Source: Mycolicibacterium sp. TUM20985
Lineage (GTDB): Bacteria > Actinomycetota > Actinomycetes > Mycobacteriales > Mycobacteriaceae
Assembly: GCF_030295745.1 (NCBI RefSeq)
Contig: NZ_AP027291.1
Location: forward strand, 3,348,001 to 3,412,000
DNA: 64,000 nt
Direction of reading: 5' to 3'
Under the pieces are notes generated by a model. That model was given only the letters and a program-made list of their open reading frames with translations, had not been told where the DNA came from and ran no database searches. The translations under genes and the position numbers were made by a program. Below are positions 56,281-64,000 of the stretch, one piece after another (within the stretch, counting starts at the first letter, position 1; each line of letters starts with the position of its first letter).

Positions 56281-57266
56281 CAGGGCTCCTCGACCCCGGC
56301 GAGCCTGGCGCGCCGTTCGTCGGACAGGTCGGCGATCCATTGCGGCTGCAGCATGTGCCAGTCGGCGGGGTGGGCCGCGATGTTGGCACCGAACCGATCG
56401 GCGAGCGCCTGCGTGATCGCGGTGACGTCGCCCGAGGAGGTATCGAGAGCGGCGCCGATGTCGGTGACCGCGACGTCGGGTTCGTAATAGGAGTGCACGG
56501 GCAGCAGCACGGCCCCGGTCGCGAGTGCCAACTTGGCGGGCCCGGCGGGCAGCATCGTCGCCTCGCCGAAGAGTTCGACCCCCACGCCGGATCTGGTCAG
56601 ATCACGGTCGGACATCAGACAGACCAGACCGTTGCCGCGGAGCCGCTCGGCCAGGATCTCGAACGGTGGCCGCGAACCGCCGGTCAGAGGAACCACCTCG
56701 AAGCCCAGGCTCTCGCGATAGTCCAGGAACCGCTTGTACAACGACTCGGGCTTGAGCCGTTCGGCAACCGTGGCGAAGCGACCATGGGTGTTGGTCAGCC
56801 ACACCCCGGCCATGTCCCAGTTGCCACTGTGCGGCAGGGCGAGGACCACGCCGCGCCCCTTGTCGAGGCCCGCCGCCACGTGCTGACCGCCCAGCGCGGC
56901 CTCGTCGAGGCGACGGGCGAGCAGGTGGTGATCCATCGACGGCAACCGAAACGCCTCCCGCCAATAGCGCGCGTAGGACGCCAGCGAAGCACGGATCAGC
57001 TCTTCCGGGACGTCAGCCGGTGCGACACCGACCACCCTCGCGAGGTTCTTCCGCAGCTGTTCGGGGCCACCGCCGCGCGACGCGTACCGCGCGCCCGCGT
57101 CGAAGGCGTTGCGAGCGGCGAATTCTGGCATTGCGCGCACCACGCGCCAACCCGCCGCGTAGCCGAGGTCGGACAGTTGGTCACCAAGGGGTACCCGCAC
57201 CCCGCGCGCGCTCGGCAAGCCCGCCGGGAATCTTCCCGCCAACCCGCCCCCATGGGGCGTGCTCAC
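56280..57266 (-). CDS. patA: Phosphatidylinositol mannoside acyltransferase PatA
   Basis: A 328-residue LpxL/HtrB-like acyltransferase that palmitoylates the mannose of PIM1/PIM2. The H-x4-D motif is His146-Asp151 (ALPHSGNWD), as in the crystallised mycobacterial enzyme, followed by VAERLKPESLYKRFLDYRESLG and LMSDRDLTRSG. GTG 57266 shares four bases with the pgsA stop. The gene lies between pgsA and pimA, so consecutive steps of PIM synthesis are encoded in order. Confidence 0.93.
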   Translation of the reverse strand: MSTPHGGGLAGRFPAGLPSARGVRVPLGDQLSDLGYAAGWRVVRAMPEFAARNAFDAGARYASRGGGPEQLRKNLARVVGVAPADVPEELIRASLASYARYWREAFRLPSMDHHLLARRLDEAALGGQHVAAGLDKGRGVVLALPHSGNWDMAGVWLTNTHGRFATVAERLKPESLYKRFLDYRESLGFEVVPLTGGSRPPFEILAERLRGNGLVCLMSDRDLTRSGVGVELFGEATMLPAGPAKLALATGAVLLPVHSYYEPDVAVTDIGAALDTSSGDVTAITQALADRFGANIAAHPADWHMLQPQWIADLSDERRARLAGVEEP

Positions 57267-57943
57267 GGCTCGCTCGCTTCCTCTTCGGAATCGGTGGGCG
57301 GCTGCGGTGTGGTCTTCAGCGGATCGGTCGCGCCGGGCGAGGTGCGCACGGAGTGCAGCCGCTGGCCCAGCGTGACGAGGCTGGCCACCGCCAGTACCCA
57401 CATGGCGACGTGCAACAGCCACGGCACGTGCAGGAACGACACCCCGGACAGGCCCGCTCCGAGCAGCACGATGATCAGGCGCTCGGGACGTTCGATGAAC
57501 CCGCCGTCACCCTTGAGCCCGTTGGCCTCGGCCCTGGCCTTGACGTAGGAGATCACCTGAGAGGTGACCAGCGAGATCATCGTCGCGACCGCGAGTGAGG
57601 CGTTGTGCGCCCCGAAGGCCGCCCACCACAGCAGGCCACAGAAGACGGCCCCGTCGGCGAGGCGGTCGCACGTGGCGTCCAACACGCCGCCGAAGGGAGT
57701 GCTGAAACCGCGTTCGCGCGCCATCGCGCCGTCGAGCATGTCCGCGAGCACGAAGACCGCCACGGCGAAGGCGCCCCACCACAATTGTCCGATCGGAAAC
57801 AGCGTGAGCGCCGCGATGATGCTGCCTGCGGTTCCGATGATGGTGATGCTGTCCGGGGTGAGGCCCATCCGCAGCGAGGCCTTCGCCACCGGTCGGCTGA
57901 GCTTCGCGTACGCCGCCCTGGTCAACAGGTAGAAGTCGCTCAC
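57263..57943 (-). CDS. pgsA: Phosphatidylinositol phosphate synthase (CDP-alcohol phosphotransferase)
   Basis: A 226-residue membrane enzyme joining CDP-diacylglycerol to inositol 1-phosphate. The family motif is complete: Asp68, Asp71, Gly72, Ala75, Arg76, Gly85, Asp89 and Asp93, in ADMLDGAMAR and GGVLDATCDRLAD. About six helices are predicted, and a 25-residue acidic tail follows. GTG 57943 shares four bases with the HIT stop. Named pgsA (pgsA1, PIPS) in mycobacteria. Supplies PI phosphate for PimA and PatA downstream. Confidence 0.93.
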   Translation of the reverse strand: MSDFYLLTRAAYAKLSRPVAKASLRMGLTPDSITIIGTAGSIIAALTLFPIGQLWWGAFAVAVFVLADMLDGAMARERGFSTPFGGVLDATCDRLADGAVFCGLLWWAAFGAHNASLAVATMISLVTSQVISYVKARAEANGLKGDGGFIERPERLIIVLLGAGLSGVSFLHVPWLLHVAMWVLAVASLVTLGQRLHSVRTSPGATDPLKTTPQPPTDSEEEASEP

Positions 57944-58491
57944 GTCTGCGCCGCCCACTGGTCTGCCAGCAGCTTGCGGGTGTCGCGCAACAGCTGTGGG
58001 ATCACCTTGGAGTCGCCGATGATCGTGATGAAGTTGGCGTCGCCGCCCCATCGCGGCACGACGTGCATGTGCAGGTGTTCGGCGAGGCTCCCGCCCGCCG
58101 AGTGCCCGAGGTTGAGCCCGACGTTGAAACCGTGCGGCCGCGAGACGGTCTTCATCACGCGAATCGCCTTCTGCGTGAAGGTCATCAGCTCGGCGCTCTC
58201 CGCGTCGGTGAGGTCTTCGAGTTCGGACACCCTGCGGTACGGGACCACCATCAGATGCCCGGGGTTGTACGGGTACAGGTTCAGCACCGCGTAGACGAGT
58301 TCGCCACGCGCGACGACGAGGCCGTCCTCGTCGGACATGGCCGGGATGTCGCTGAACGGCTCCGATGAGGCCGCCGACCCACCCCCCACCTTGGACTCGG
58401 CGATGTAGTTCATCCGGTGGGGCGTCCACAGCCGCTGCAGGTGGTCGGGTTCGCCGATCCCGCGGTCGGTGATCGTGTTCTCCGGATCCAC
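57940..58491 (-). CDS. HIT-domain protein (Ap4A phosphorylase-like, Rv2613c family)
   Basis: A 183-residue histidine-triad protein. The triad is HLHMHVVPRW near residue 140, with VLNLYPYNPGHLMVVPYRR and FNVGLNLGHSAGGS upstream. The mycobacterial orthologue is reported to phosphorolyse diadenosine tetraphosphate. The first 30 residues (DHLQRLWTPHRMNYI) are typical of that group. GTG 58491 starts two bases after the thrS stop, and the end overlaps pgsA, so thrS-HIT-pgsA-patA-pimA-Nudix is one operon. Confidence 0.93.
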   Translation of the reverse strand: MDPENTITDRGIGEPDHLQRLWTPHRMNYIAESKVGGGSAASSEPFSDIPAMSDEDGLVVARGELVYAVLNLYPYNPGHLMVVPYRRVSELEDLTDAESAELMTFTQKAIRVMKTVSRPHGFNVGLNLGHSAGGSLAEHLHMHVVPRWGGDANFITIIGDSKVIPQLLRDTRKLLADQWAAQT

Positions 58492-58493
58492 GG

Positions 58494-60548
58494 TTACACC
58501 GTCACTGATTCCGCTGTGGGAGCTGCATTCTCGCGTCGAGCGATCCAGTCCACGATGGTGGCGACGGCTTTCTCGCGCGGCACTCCGTTGATCTGGGTCC
58601 GGTCACCGAACCGGAAGCTCACGGCTCCGGCCTCCACGTCGCGGTCCCCCGCGAGCAGCATGAACGGCACCTTCTGGTTGGTCTGATTGACGATCTTCTT
58701 CGCCATCCGATCGTCGCTGGCGTCGACCTCTACCCGGACGCCATGCGTCTTCAGTTGCGCGGCAACGTCTTCGAGGTACTCGACGTGCGCATCGGCGACG
58801 GGGATGCCGACCACCTGGACCGGCGCCAGCCAGGCGGGGAAAGCCCCTGCGTAATGCTCGGTGAGCACCCCGAAGAACCGTTCGATCGAGCCGAAGAGCG
58901 CGCGGTGGATCAGCACCGGCCGCTGCCGGCTGCCGTCGGCTGCGGTGTACTCCAGCTCGAAACGCTCGGGCATGTTGAAGTCCAGCTGGATGGTCGACAT
59001 CTGCCAGGTCCGCCCTAGCGCGTCCTTGACCTGCACCGAGATCTTCGGTCCGTAGAACGCCGCGCCGCCAGGGTCGGGCACCAGGTCCAAGCCGGATGCC
59101 TCGGCCACCTCGCGCAAGGTCTCCGTGGCCTCGTCCCACACGTCATCGGCGCCGACGTACTTGTCGGGATCCTTCGTGGACAGCTCCAGATAATATTCGT
59201 CGAGCCCGTAGTCGGCGAGCAGGTCGAGCACGAACCGCAGCAGCGAGCTGAGCTCGTCGCGCAGCTGCTCCCGGGTGGCGTAGATGTGGGCGTCGTCCTG
59301 GGTCATGCCCCGCACCCGGGTCAGCCCGTGCACGACGCCGGACTTCTCGTACCGGTAGACCGACCCAAATTCGAAGAGCCGCAACGGAAGTTCGCGGTAG
59401 GACCGCCCGCGCGCCCGATAGATCAGGTGGTGCATCGGGCAGTTCATTGGCTTGAGGTAGTAATTCTGCCCCGGCTTGCGCACGGTGCCGTCGTCGTCGT
59501 ACTCGGCGTCGATGTGCATCGGTGGGAACATGCCGTCGGCGTACCACTCGAGGTGGCCCGACGTGATGTACAGATGTTCCTTGGTGATGTGCGGGGTGTT
59601 GACGAACTCGTAGCCCGCCTGCTCGTGCTTGCGACGGGAGTAGTCCTCGAGCTCTCGCCGGATGATGCCGCCCTTGGGGTGGAAGACGGGCAGTCCGGAG
59701 CCCAGTTCGTCGGGGAAGCTGAACAGGTCCAGTTCGACACCGAGCTTCCGGTGGTCGCGGCGCTGCGCCTCCTCGATCAATTCGAGGTGACGGTCCAATG
59801 CTTCCTGGGACTCCCACGCCGTCCCGTACACGCGTTGCAGGCTGGCGTTCTTCTGGTCGCCCCGCCAGTACGCCGCCGAACTGCGCGTCAGCTTGAACGC
59901 CGGGATGTACCGGGTGGTGGGGATGTGCGGACCCCGGCAGAGGTCACCCCAGATGCGTTCGCGGGTACGGGGATTGAGGTTGTCGTAGGCCGTCAGCTCG
60001 TCATTGGAACCGGGGGGGCCGACCTCCATGACGTCCGGATCCCCGGACTTGTCGTCGACGAGTTCCAGCTTGTACGGCTCGCTGGCGAGTTCCTCCCGGG
60101 CCGCGTCCTTGGACTCGTACACGCGACGGTCGAACAGTTGCCCGTCCTTGACGATCTGGCGCATGCGCTTCTCCAGCGCGGCCAGGTCCTCGGGCGTGAA
60201 GGCGCGGGGCACGTCGAAGTCGTAGTAGAAACCGTCCGTGATGGGCGGGCCGATGCCCAGCTTGGCTTCCGGGAACAGGCCCTGCACCGCCTGCGCGAGG
60301 ACGTGCGCCGCCGAGTGGCGGATGACGCTGCGGCCGTCCTCGGTGTTGGCCGCGACGGGCGTCACCTCGACGTCGGCGGCCGGGGTCCAGGACAGGTCGC
60401 GCAGTCGGCCGTCGGCTTCCCGCACCACGACGATCGCGTCGGGTTCGCCCCGGCCCGGGAGTCCGGCGTCGCGAATGGCCGCACCCGCGGTGGTCCCGGC
60501 AGCGACCCGGATCGGGGCTGCTGGGGCGAGGCTGGCGGCGGCGGTCAT
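58494..60548 (-). CDS. thrS: Threonyl-tRNA synthetase
   Basis: A 684-residue class II synthetase. It has the TGS domain (residues 1-70), the editing domain with [11 protein letters not shown] and the downstream Cys/His site, catalytic motifs 2 and 3 with [51 protein letters not shown], and the C-terminal anticodon domain. The zinc ligands (Cys of MNCPMHH plus two His) are present. ATG 60548 follows GGAGA. No T-box leader is visible in the 88 bp upstream. It heads the PIM operon. Confidence 0.96.
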   Translation of the reverse strand: MTAAASLAPAAPIRVAAGTTAGAAIRDAGLPGRGEPDAIVVVREADGRLRDLSWTPAADVEVTPVAANTEDGRSVIRHSAAHVLAQAVQGLFPEAKLGIGPPITDGFYYDFDVPRAFTPEDLAALEKRMRQIVKDGQLFDRRVYESKDAAREELASEPYKLELVDDKSGDPDVMEVGPPGSNDELTAYDNLNPRTRERIWGDLCRGPHIPTTRYIPAFKLTRSSAAYWRGDQKNASLQRVYGTAWESQEALDRHLELIEEAQRRDHRKLGVELDLFSFPDELGSGLPVFHPKGGIIRRELEDYSRRKHEQAGYEFVNTPHITKEHLYITSGHLEWYADGMFPPMHIDAEYDDDGTVRKPGQNYYLKPMNCPMHHLIYRARGRSYRELPLRLFEFGSVYRYEKSGVVHGLTRVRGMTQDDAHIYATREQLRDELSSLLRFVLDLLADYGLDEYYLELSTKDPDKYVGADDVWDEATETLREVAEASGLDLVPDPGGAAFYGPKISVQVKDALGRTWQMSTIQLDFNMPERFELEYTAADGSRQRPVLIHRALFGSIERFFGVLTEHYAGAFPAWLAPVQVVGIPVADAHVEYLEDVAAQLKTHGVRVEVDASDDRMAKKIVNQTNQKVPFMLLAGDRDVEAGAVSFRFGDRTQINGVPREKAVATIVDWIARRENAAPTAESVTV

Positions 60549-60636
60549 CGGGGGGGTCTCCTCATCGGGGGGTGGGTGGGCGAACGGTCGAGGATGGCGG
60601 GTGCGCGGAACGCGACCATGGTATCGGTGCTGGTGT

Positions 60637-61059
60637 TCACGAACCCAGGCCGATGGGACTCTTCAACCAGGGCTGCTCGACACCGATCAGGCCCGCGGCG
60701 AAGCTGAGCGCCCCCAGCAACCACAGAGTCGCCGCGACCACCGCGGCGGTCAGCATGAAGCCGAGGACCTTCACCCACAGGCCCTGCGCCTTGAACCACT
60801 CCATGAACCGGTCGTAGCGCTGCCGCGTGTACTTGAGGAGTCGGTGCGCCCACTCGAACTCGGTTGCCAGGATCGCCAGGCCGACGAAGACGATGGCCCA
60901 TCCCGGACCCGGGTAGGGAATTGCCAGGATGCCGAGACCGAGCACGGCCAGGCCGACGACACCGACGACGATGCGATAGGTGAGGTCCGCCGTTCGTCGT
61001 TCCCGCAGTCGGTCGCGCCATCGCGCCCATCGGCGCTTGGTATCGGCGAACTTGCTCAT
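60637..61059 (-). CDS. TIGR02611-type PGPGW membrane protein
   Basis: A 140-residue membrane protein. The family signature [24 protein letters not shown] lies around residues 48-71, after a basic N-terminus ([15 protein letters not shown]) and a helix ([20 protein letters not shown]), and a second helix pair covers about residues 95-125. Function of this actinobacterial family is unknown. Its ATG shares four bases with the PaaI-type thioesterase gene stop. Confidence 0.9.
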   Translation of the reverse strand: MSKFADTKRRWARWRDRLRERRTADLTYRIVVGVVGLAVLGLGILAIPYPGPGWAIVFVGLAILATEFEWAHRLLKYTRQRYDRFMEWFKAQGLWVKVLGFMLTAAVVAATLWLLGALSFAAGLIGVEQPWLKSPIGLGS

Positions 61060-61679
61060 GGCTGCCCCGGTAGCAGCTTGAGGAACAGCGCCTCGGCCTC
61101 ACACAGCACGTCGTCCCCGTCGAGCAGTCGCCCGCCGACGAAGATCTTGCGGCCCTCGATGCGCACGATGCCCGCGTCCATCCTCAACTCCTTGTCGATC
61201 GGAACGATCTTGCGATAGTCGACGTGCAGGAACGCGGTCCGCTGCCGACGGCTCTCGCTCAGTTTGAACGCCGTGAACCCCAACAGCGAATCGAACAACA
61301 GCGCCAACGCACCGCCGTGCACTGCGCCGTTTCGGCCCAGGTGGAACCGGCGGAAGCGCGCCGTCCCGCTGACCCGGCCGTCCTCGGTGACCGTCAGATC
61401 CACCGGGACCTGCATGATGTTGCCCCGGTTCGGCAGATCCATCCGCCGACCCGACGGCGAGTGCCATTCGTCGGCGTCGTGCGGAGCGAGCAGCCGATTC
61501 ACGTCCTCGATCAAGTCGGCCGCTCGGGTGACGACGTCGTCGGGTGCGTCGGCGCTACGCGTCAGGTCCTGCAGGCTGCGCACGGCCTCGACGAACCTGC
61601 CGTAGTCAGGACCGCCTCTGGTCGTCGGAACCGGCGGGTTGAATCCGCCGCCGGACTGCGGTTCGGGGTCGGTGGCCAC
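61056..61679 (-). CDS. PaaI-family hotdog thioesterase
   Basis: A 207-residue hotdog-fold protein of the PaaI type. The N-terminal third is a mycobacterial-specific helical segment; the domain has FHLGRNGAVHGGALALLFDSLLGFTAF (HGG motif with the catalytic region), LHVDYRKIVPIDKELR and CEAEALFLKL. Such enzymes cleave short or branched acyl-CoA. The stop overlaps the next membrane protein gene by four bases. Separated by 57 bp from an aldo/keto reductase gene upstream on the same strand. Confidence 0.87.
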   Translation of the reverse strand: MATDPEPQSGGGFNPPVPTTRGGPDYGRFVEAVRSLQDLTRSADAPDDVVTRAADLIEDVNRLLAPHDADEWHSPSGRRMDLPNRGNIMQVPVDLTVTEDGRVSGTARFRRFHLGRNGAVHGGALALLFDSLLGFTAFKLSESRRQRTAFLHVDYRKIVPIDKELRMDAGIVRIEGRKIFVGGRLLDGDDVLCEAEALFLKLLPGQP

Positions 61680-61736
61680 TGGACCACCGTATTGCCTGAG
61701 CGGTTGCCGACAGCCGTCGGTCCCGTGGCCGGACGT

Positions 61737-62603
61737 CTAACCGTCGGCGCTCCGCAACGCCTCGAACTCCTCGTCGGAGAGGGTGACTTCGGCCGCGGAG
61801 ACATTCTCGTCGAGGTGCGCGACGCTCGACGTGCCGGGGATCGGCAGCATCACCGGAGACCGCTTGAGCAACCAGGCCACCGCCAGTTGAGACGGCTTGA
61901 CGTGATGCTGCTCGGCGATCCGATGCAGGGGTCCACCGTCGGCGACGAGCGGTCCCGAGCCAAGCGGCGCCCACGGAATGAAGCCGATCCCCTGTGCCTC
62001 ACACGCTTCGAGCAGGGGTTCGGCTTTGCGTTCGGCCATGTTGTAGCGATTCTGCACCGAGGCGATGGGCGTGACCTGCTGTGCAGCCGCCAACTCGTCC
62101 ACGGTGATCTCGGACAGCCCGATGTGGCGGATCTTGCCCTCGCTCTGCAACGCCGCGAGCTCGCCAACCTGGTCTTCGGCGGGGAACTTCGGGTCGATGC
62201 GATGCAGCTGGAACAGGTCGATGCGGTCGGTGCCCAGCCGGCGCAGACTCATCTCGACCTCTTGGCGCAGGTAAGCCGGGAACCCGAGCGGTGTCCACTG
62301 ATCCACTCCGGTGCGGAGGAGCCCGGCCTTGGTGGCGATGACGAGGTCGTCCCGGTACGGATGCAGGGCCTCGCGAATGAGTTCCTCGGCCACGTACGGC
62401 CCGTAGGAGTTCGCGGTGTCGAAGAAGTCGATGCCGAGTTCGACGGCGCGACGTAGGACGCGAATCGCTTCGTCGTGGTCCTTCGGCGGGCCCCAGATGC
62501 CCTCGCCGGTCAGCCGCATGGTGCCGAAGCCGAGCCGGTGGACCGTCAGATCGCCGCCGAGTGTGAACGTTCCGGAGGCGCGAGCTATGGGTTCGGTGGT
62601 CAC
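61737..62603 (-). CDS. Aldo/keto reductase
   Basis: A 288-residue NADPH-dependent TIM-barrel reductase. The catalytic tetrad residues are visible: Asp in FFDTANSYG, Tyr of the same motif, Lys in LVIATKAGL, and His in LFQLHRIDP. The cofactor loop is LLKRSPVMLPIPGTSSVAHLDENVSA. Substrates are generally aldehydes or ketones; no more specific call is possible. GTG 62603 is the start. It is divergent from a DUF1990 gene, with only 37 bp between them. Confidence 0.88.
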   Translation of the reverse strand: MTTEPIARASGTFTLGGDLTVHRLGFGTMRLTGEGIWGPPKDHDEAIRVLRRAVELGIDFFDTANSYGPYVAEELIREALHPYRDDLVIATKAGLLRTGVDQWTPLGFPAYLRQEVEMSLRRLGTDRIDLFQLHRIDPKFPAEDQVGELAALQSEGKIRHIGLSEITVDELAAAQQVTPIASVQNRYNMAERKAEPLLEACEAQGIGFIPWAPLGSGPLVADGGPLHRIAEQHHVKPSQLAVAWLLKRSPVMLPIPGTSSVAHLDENVSAAEVTLSDEEFEALRSADG

Positions 62604-62640
62604 GGTGCCGACGTTACGCCGGGACTGGCATGGTGGATCG

Positions 62641-63138
62641 GTGAGATTGAGCGACCTCGCCGGACTCTCGTTGACCTATGCCGAGATCGGCGCGACGGCC
62701 GGGCCATTGCCGGACGGCTACCACCATCAGCACGCGTCGGCGGTGATCGGCCACGGCCGAGCACGTTTCGAGGCGGCCGCGGCGGAGGTCATGCGATGGG
62801 GCATGCTCCGCGGCGCCGGAGTGCGCGTCGAGGCGACGACCGAGGTGGCGGAGGTGGGTTCGGAGGTGATCGTGGGGCTCGGCCCGCTGCGGGCGCCGTG
62901 CCGCGTCGTGTACGTCGTCGACGAACCACACCGGCGCGGCTTCGCCTACGGCACCCTGCCGGGGCATGCCGAGAGCGGTGAGGAACTGTTTGCCGTCCGC
63001 TACGACCCCGAGGACGAAGCCGTCCACGCCGAGATCAGCGCGTTCTCGCGGCACGGCACCTGGTGGAGCAAGCTGGCAGGACCGTTCACCTCGCTCGCTC
63101 AGCGCGTGGTGAGCCGGCGCTACCTGCGGGCGCTGTAG
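62641..63138 (+). CDS. DUF1990 family protein
   Basis: A 165-residue protein of the DUF1990 (YndJ-like) family. Typical segments are YHHQHASAVIGHGRARFEAAAAEVMRWGMLRGAGV, CRVVYVVDEPHRRGFAYGTLPGHAESGEELFAV and AFSRHGTWWSKLAGPFTSLAQRVVSRRYLRAL. The family has no established function; it is found in actinobacteria and plants. GTG 62641 gives the right length; the frame is open upstream, but that part lies opposite the aldo/keto reductase gene. Overlaps the hydrolase tail by 19 bp. Confidence 0.85.
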   Translation: MRLSDLAGLSLTYAEIGATAGPLPDGYHHQHASAVIGHGRARFEAAAAEVMRWGMLRGAGVRVEATTEVAEVGSEVIVGLGPLRAPCRVVYVVDEPHRRGFAYGTLPGHAESGEELFAVRYDPEDEAVHAEISAFSRHGTWWSKLAGPFTSLAQRVVSRRYLRAL

Positions 63139-63932
63139 TCGGCGGGGGTCGAGTCGTCGCCGGACGTCCCTGCTGAGGCCACCGATTTGCGCAGCCAGTC
63201 GAGGACCGGCGGGGCGACGTCGCCGATCGCCGATTCGGCGATGATCCAGTGCGGCTTGCCCGGATGCACCTGGTGCTCGGCACCGTAGCGTTTGGCGATT
63301 CGCCGCGAGACCCACGACGGCACGTTCTGGTCCGCTCCACCGCTGACGCACAGCACCGGGCAGGTGACCTCGGCGGCGTTGACTCGGGTGGCCGCGGTAC
63401 CCATCGAGATCTGGCGGAACACTCTTCCGGAGTCACGAACCAGACGCGGGATCACCGCCTCCTGCTCCACCACCGGCAGCGTGTTGAGCGGGACCGCGCG
63501 CATCGTCTTCGCCGACGGTAGGAATGGTTTGCCTGCAACGATTTTCGACATCAGCGGCAGCAGATGCGGACTCGACCGCAGCCGAGGCCATGACACACCC
63601 GGAGGAACCGGAGCCAGCAGTACCGCGGCCCGAGGGTTGCGCGCGGCGGCGATCTTCTGAGCCAACAACCCACCGAGGCTGTGGCCAATCACGATCGCCG
63701 ACTGGCCGATTCGGTCGTAAGCGTCGAGCGCGACGGCGAAGCATTCGTCGATGCCGGTATGCGCGAGCACGGCATCGTCGGCCGGGTCGCGGCCGGGCAG
63801 TACCGGTGCGTGCACGGCGTAGCCCTCGGCTTCGAGGAGCCGCGTCCAGGGTGTCAGAAGCGAAGGGCTTCCGAATAGGCCGTGCAGGAACAGGATTGGT
63901 GGCACGGTTCTGGTCGTGGGTTCGCTGTCCAT
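63120..63932 (-). CDS. Alpha/beta hydrolase
   Basis: A 270-residue alpha/beta hydrolase. The oxyanion loop is FLHGLFGSPSLLTPW, the nucleophile Ser is in GHSLGG at about residues 83-88, the Asp follows in CVSGGADQNVPSWV and the catalytic His in PGKPHWIIAE. ATG 63932 is preferred over GTG 63938, two codons earlier. It has no signal peptide. Lipase or esterase activity is probable; the substrate is unknown. The remaining 68 bp of the window hold its upstream region, with nothing else recognised. Confidence 0.85.
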   Translation of the reverse strand: MDSEPTTRTVPPILFLHGLFGSPSLLTPWTRLLEAEGYAVHAPVLPGRDPADDAVLAHTGIDECFAVALDAYDRIGQSAIVIGHSLGGLLAQKIAAARNPRAAVLLAPVPPGVSWPRLRSSPHLLPLMSKIVAGKPFLPSAKTMRAVPLNTLPVVEQEAVIPRLVRDSGRVFRQISMGTAATRVNAAEVTCPVLCVSGGADQNVPSWVSRRIAKRYGAEHQVHPGKPHWIIAESAIGDVAPPVLDWLRKSVASAGTSGDDSTPADYSARR

Positions 63933-64000
63933 GACCACGAGTGTTCCCCGTTCCCGGCGCGAGGTCGATTACCTCGGGGGTAGTCGGGACGCGCCAAACG

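Noticed and set aside
60549-60636. T-box leader before thrS
   Set aside because: Only 88 bp, without the conserved T-box sequence or specifier stem; actinobacterial T-boxes are mostly linked to ileS.

Overview
The window is high-GC chromosomal DNA from an actinobacterium, most likely a fast-growing mycobacterium (Mycolicibacterium type). From about 24.7 kb to 60.5 kb the backbone follows the order I recall from Mycobacterium tuberculosis around Rv2578c-Rv2614c: SplB-like radical SAM protein, hisS, glyoxalase II-like hydrolase, ppiB, rel, apt, lipoprotein, secF, secD, yajC, gabT, ruvBAC, yebC, pdxT, tesB, pdxS, Nudix, pimA, patA, pgsA, HIT, thrS. PimA, PatA and PgsA (phosphatidylinositol mannoside synthesis) and a mycofactocin-type dehydrogenase also point to this group. 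Several neighbours known from M. tuberculosis (dhaA, fadD9, pdxH, PE/PPE genes) are missing here. I saw no rRNA, tRNA, insertion sequence, prophage or CRISPR array.

Region 1 (1-10.5 kb): a lipoprotein cut by the window edge, a thiolase divergent from an HxlR regulator, and an eight-gene minus-strand operon (DeoR regulator, FGGY kinase, solute-binding lipoprotein, two permeases, ABC ATPase, SDR dehydrogenase, BtpA/SgcQ protein). The operon looks like uptake, phosphorylation and oxidation of an unidentified sugar or polyol. Three similar 15-bp TGTG...CACA-type sites lie upstream of the DeoR gene.

Region 2 (10.5-24.7 kb) is accessory catabolic DNA: a DUF389 membrane protein running into a ketopantoate reductase remnant, SRPBCC, carboxylesterase, zinc peptidase and DinB genes. 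Then comes a TetR-monooxygenase-mycofactocin SDR operon, whose TetR gene ends in four perfect-length 36-bp repeats. A convergent thioesterase-LLM oxidoreductase pair follows, and then a TetR-amidohydrolase-two acyl-CoA dehydrogenase set with a shared operator motif. Together these look like breakdown of a cyclic or terpenoid-like ketone or alcohol to CoA esters, with the substrate unknown.

Region 3 (24.7-61 kb) is housekeeping: the SOS-linked radical SAM gene and ruvCAB (each with a LexA-type box), cspA, azlCD, translation quality control (dtd, hisS, thrS), two tandem secreted cyclophilins, the stringent response gene rel, the SecDF-YajC translocase accessory complex, GABA aminotransferase, a GGDEF protein, vitamin B6 synthesis (pdxS, pdxT) and the PIM operon.

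Region 4 (61-64 kb) holds a PaaI-type thioesterase, an aldo/keto reductase, a DUF1990 protein and an alpha/beta hydrolase.

The most distinctive unexplained structure is a 62-bp near-palindromic element found three times (27674-27735, 28204-28265, 33941-34002), each a few bases beyond a stop codon, with conserved ends and a variable centre.
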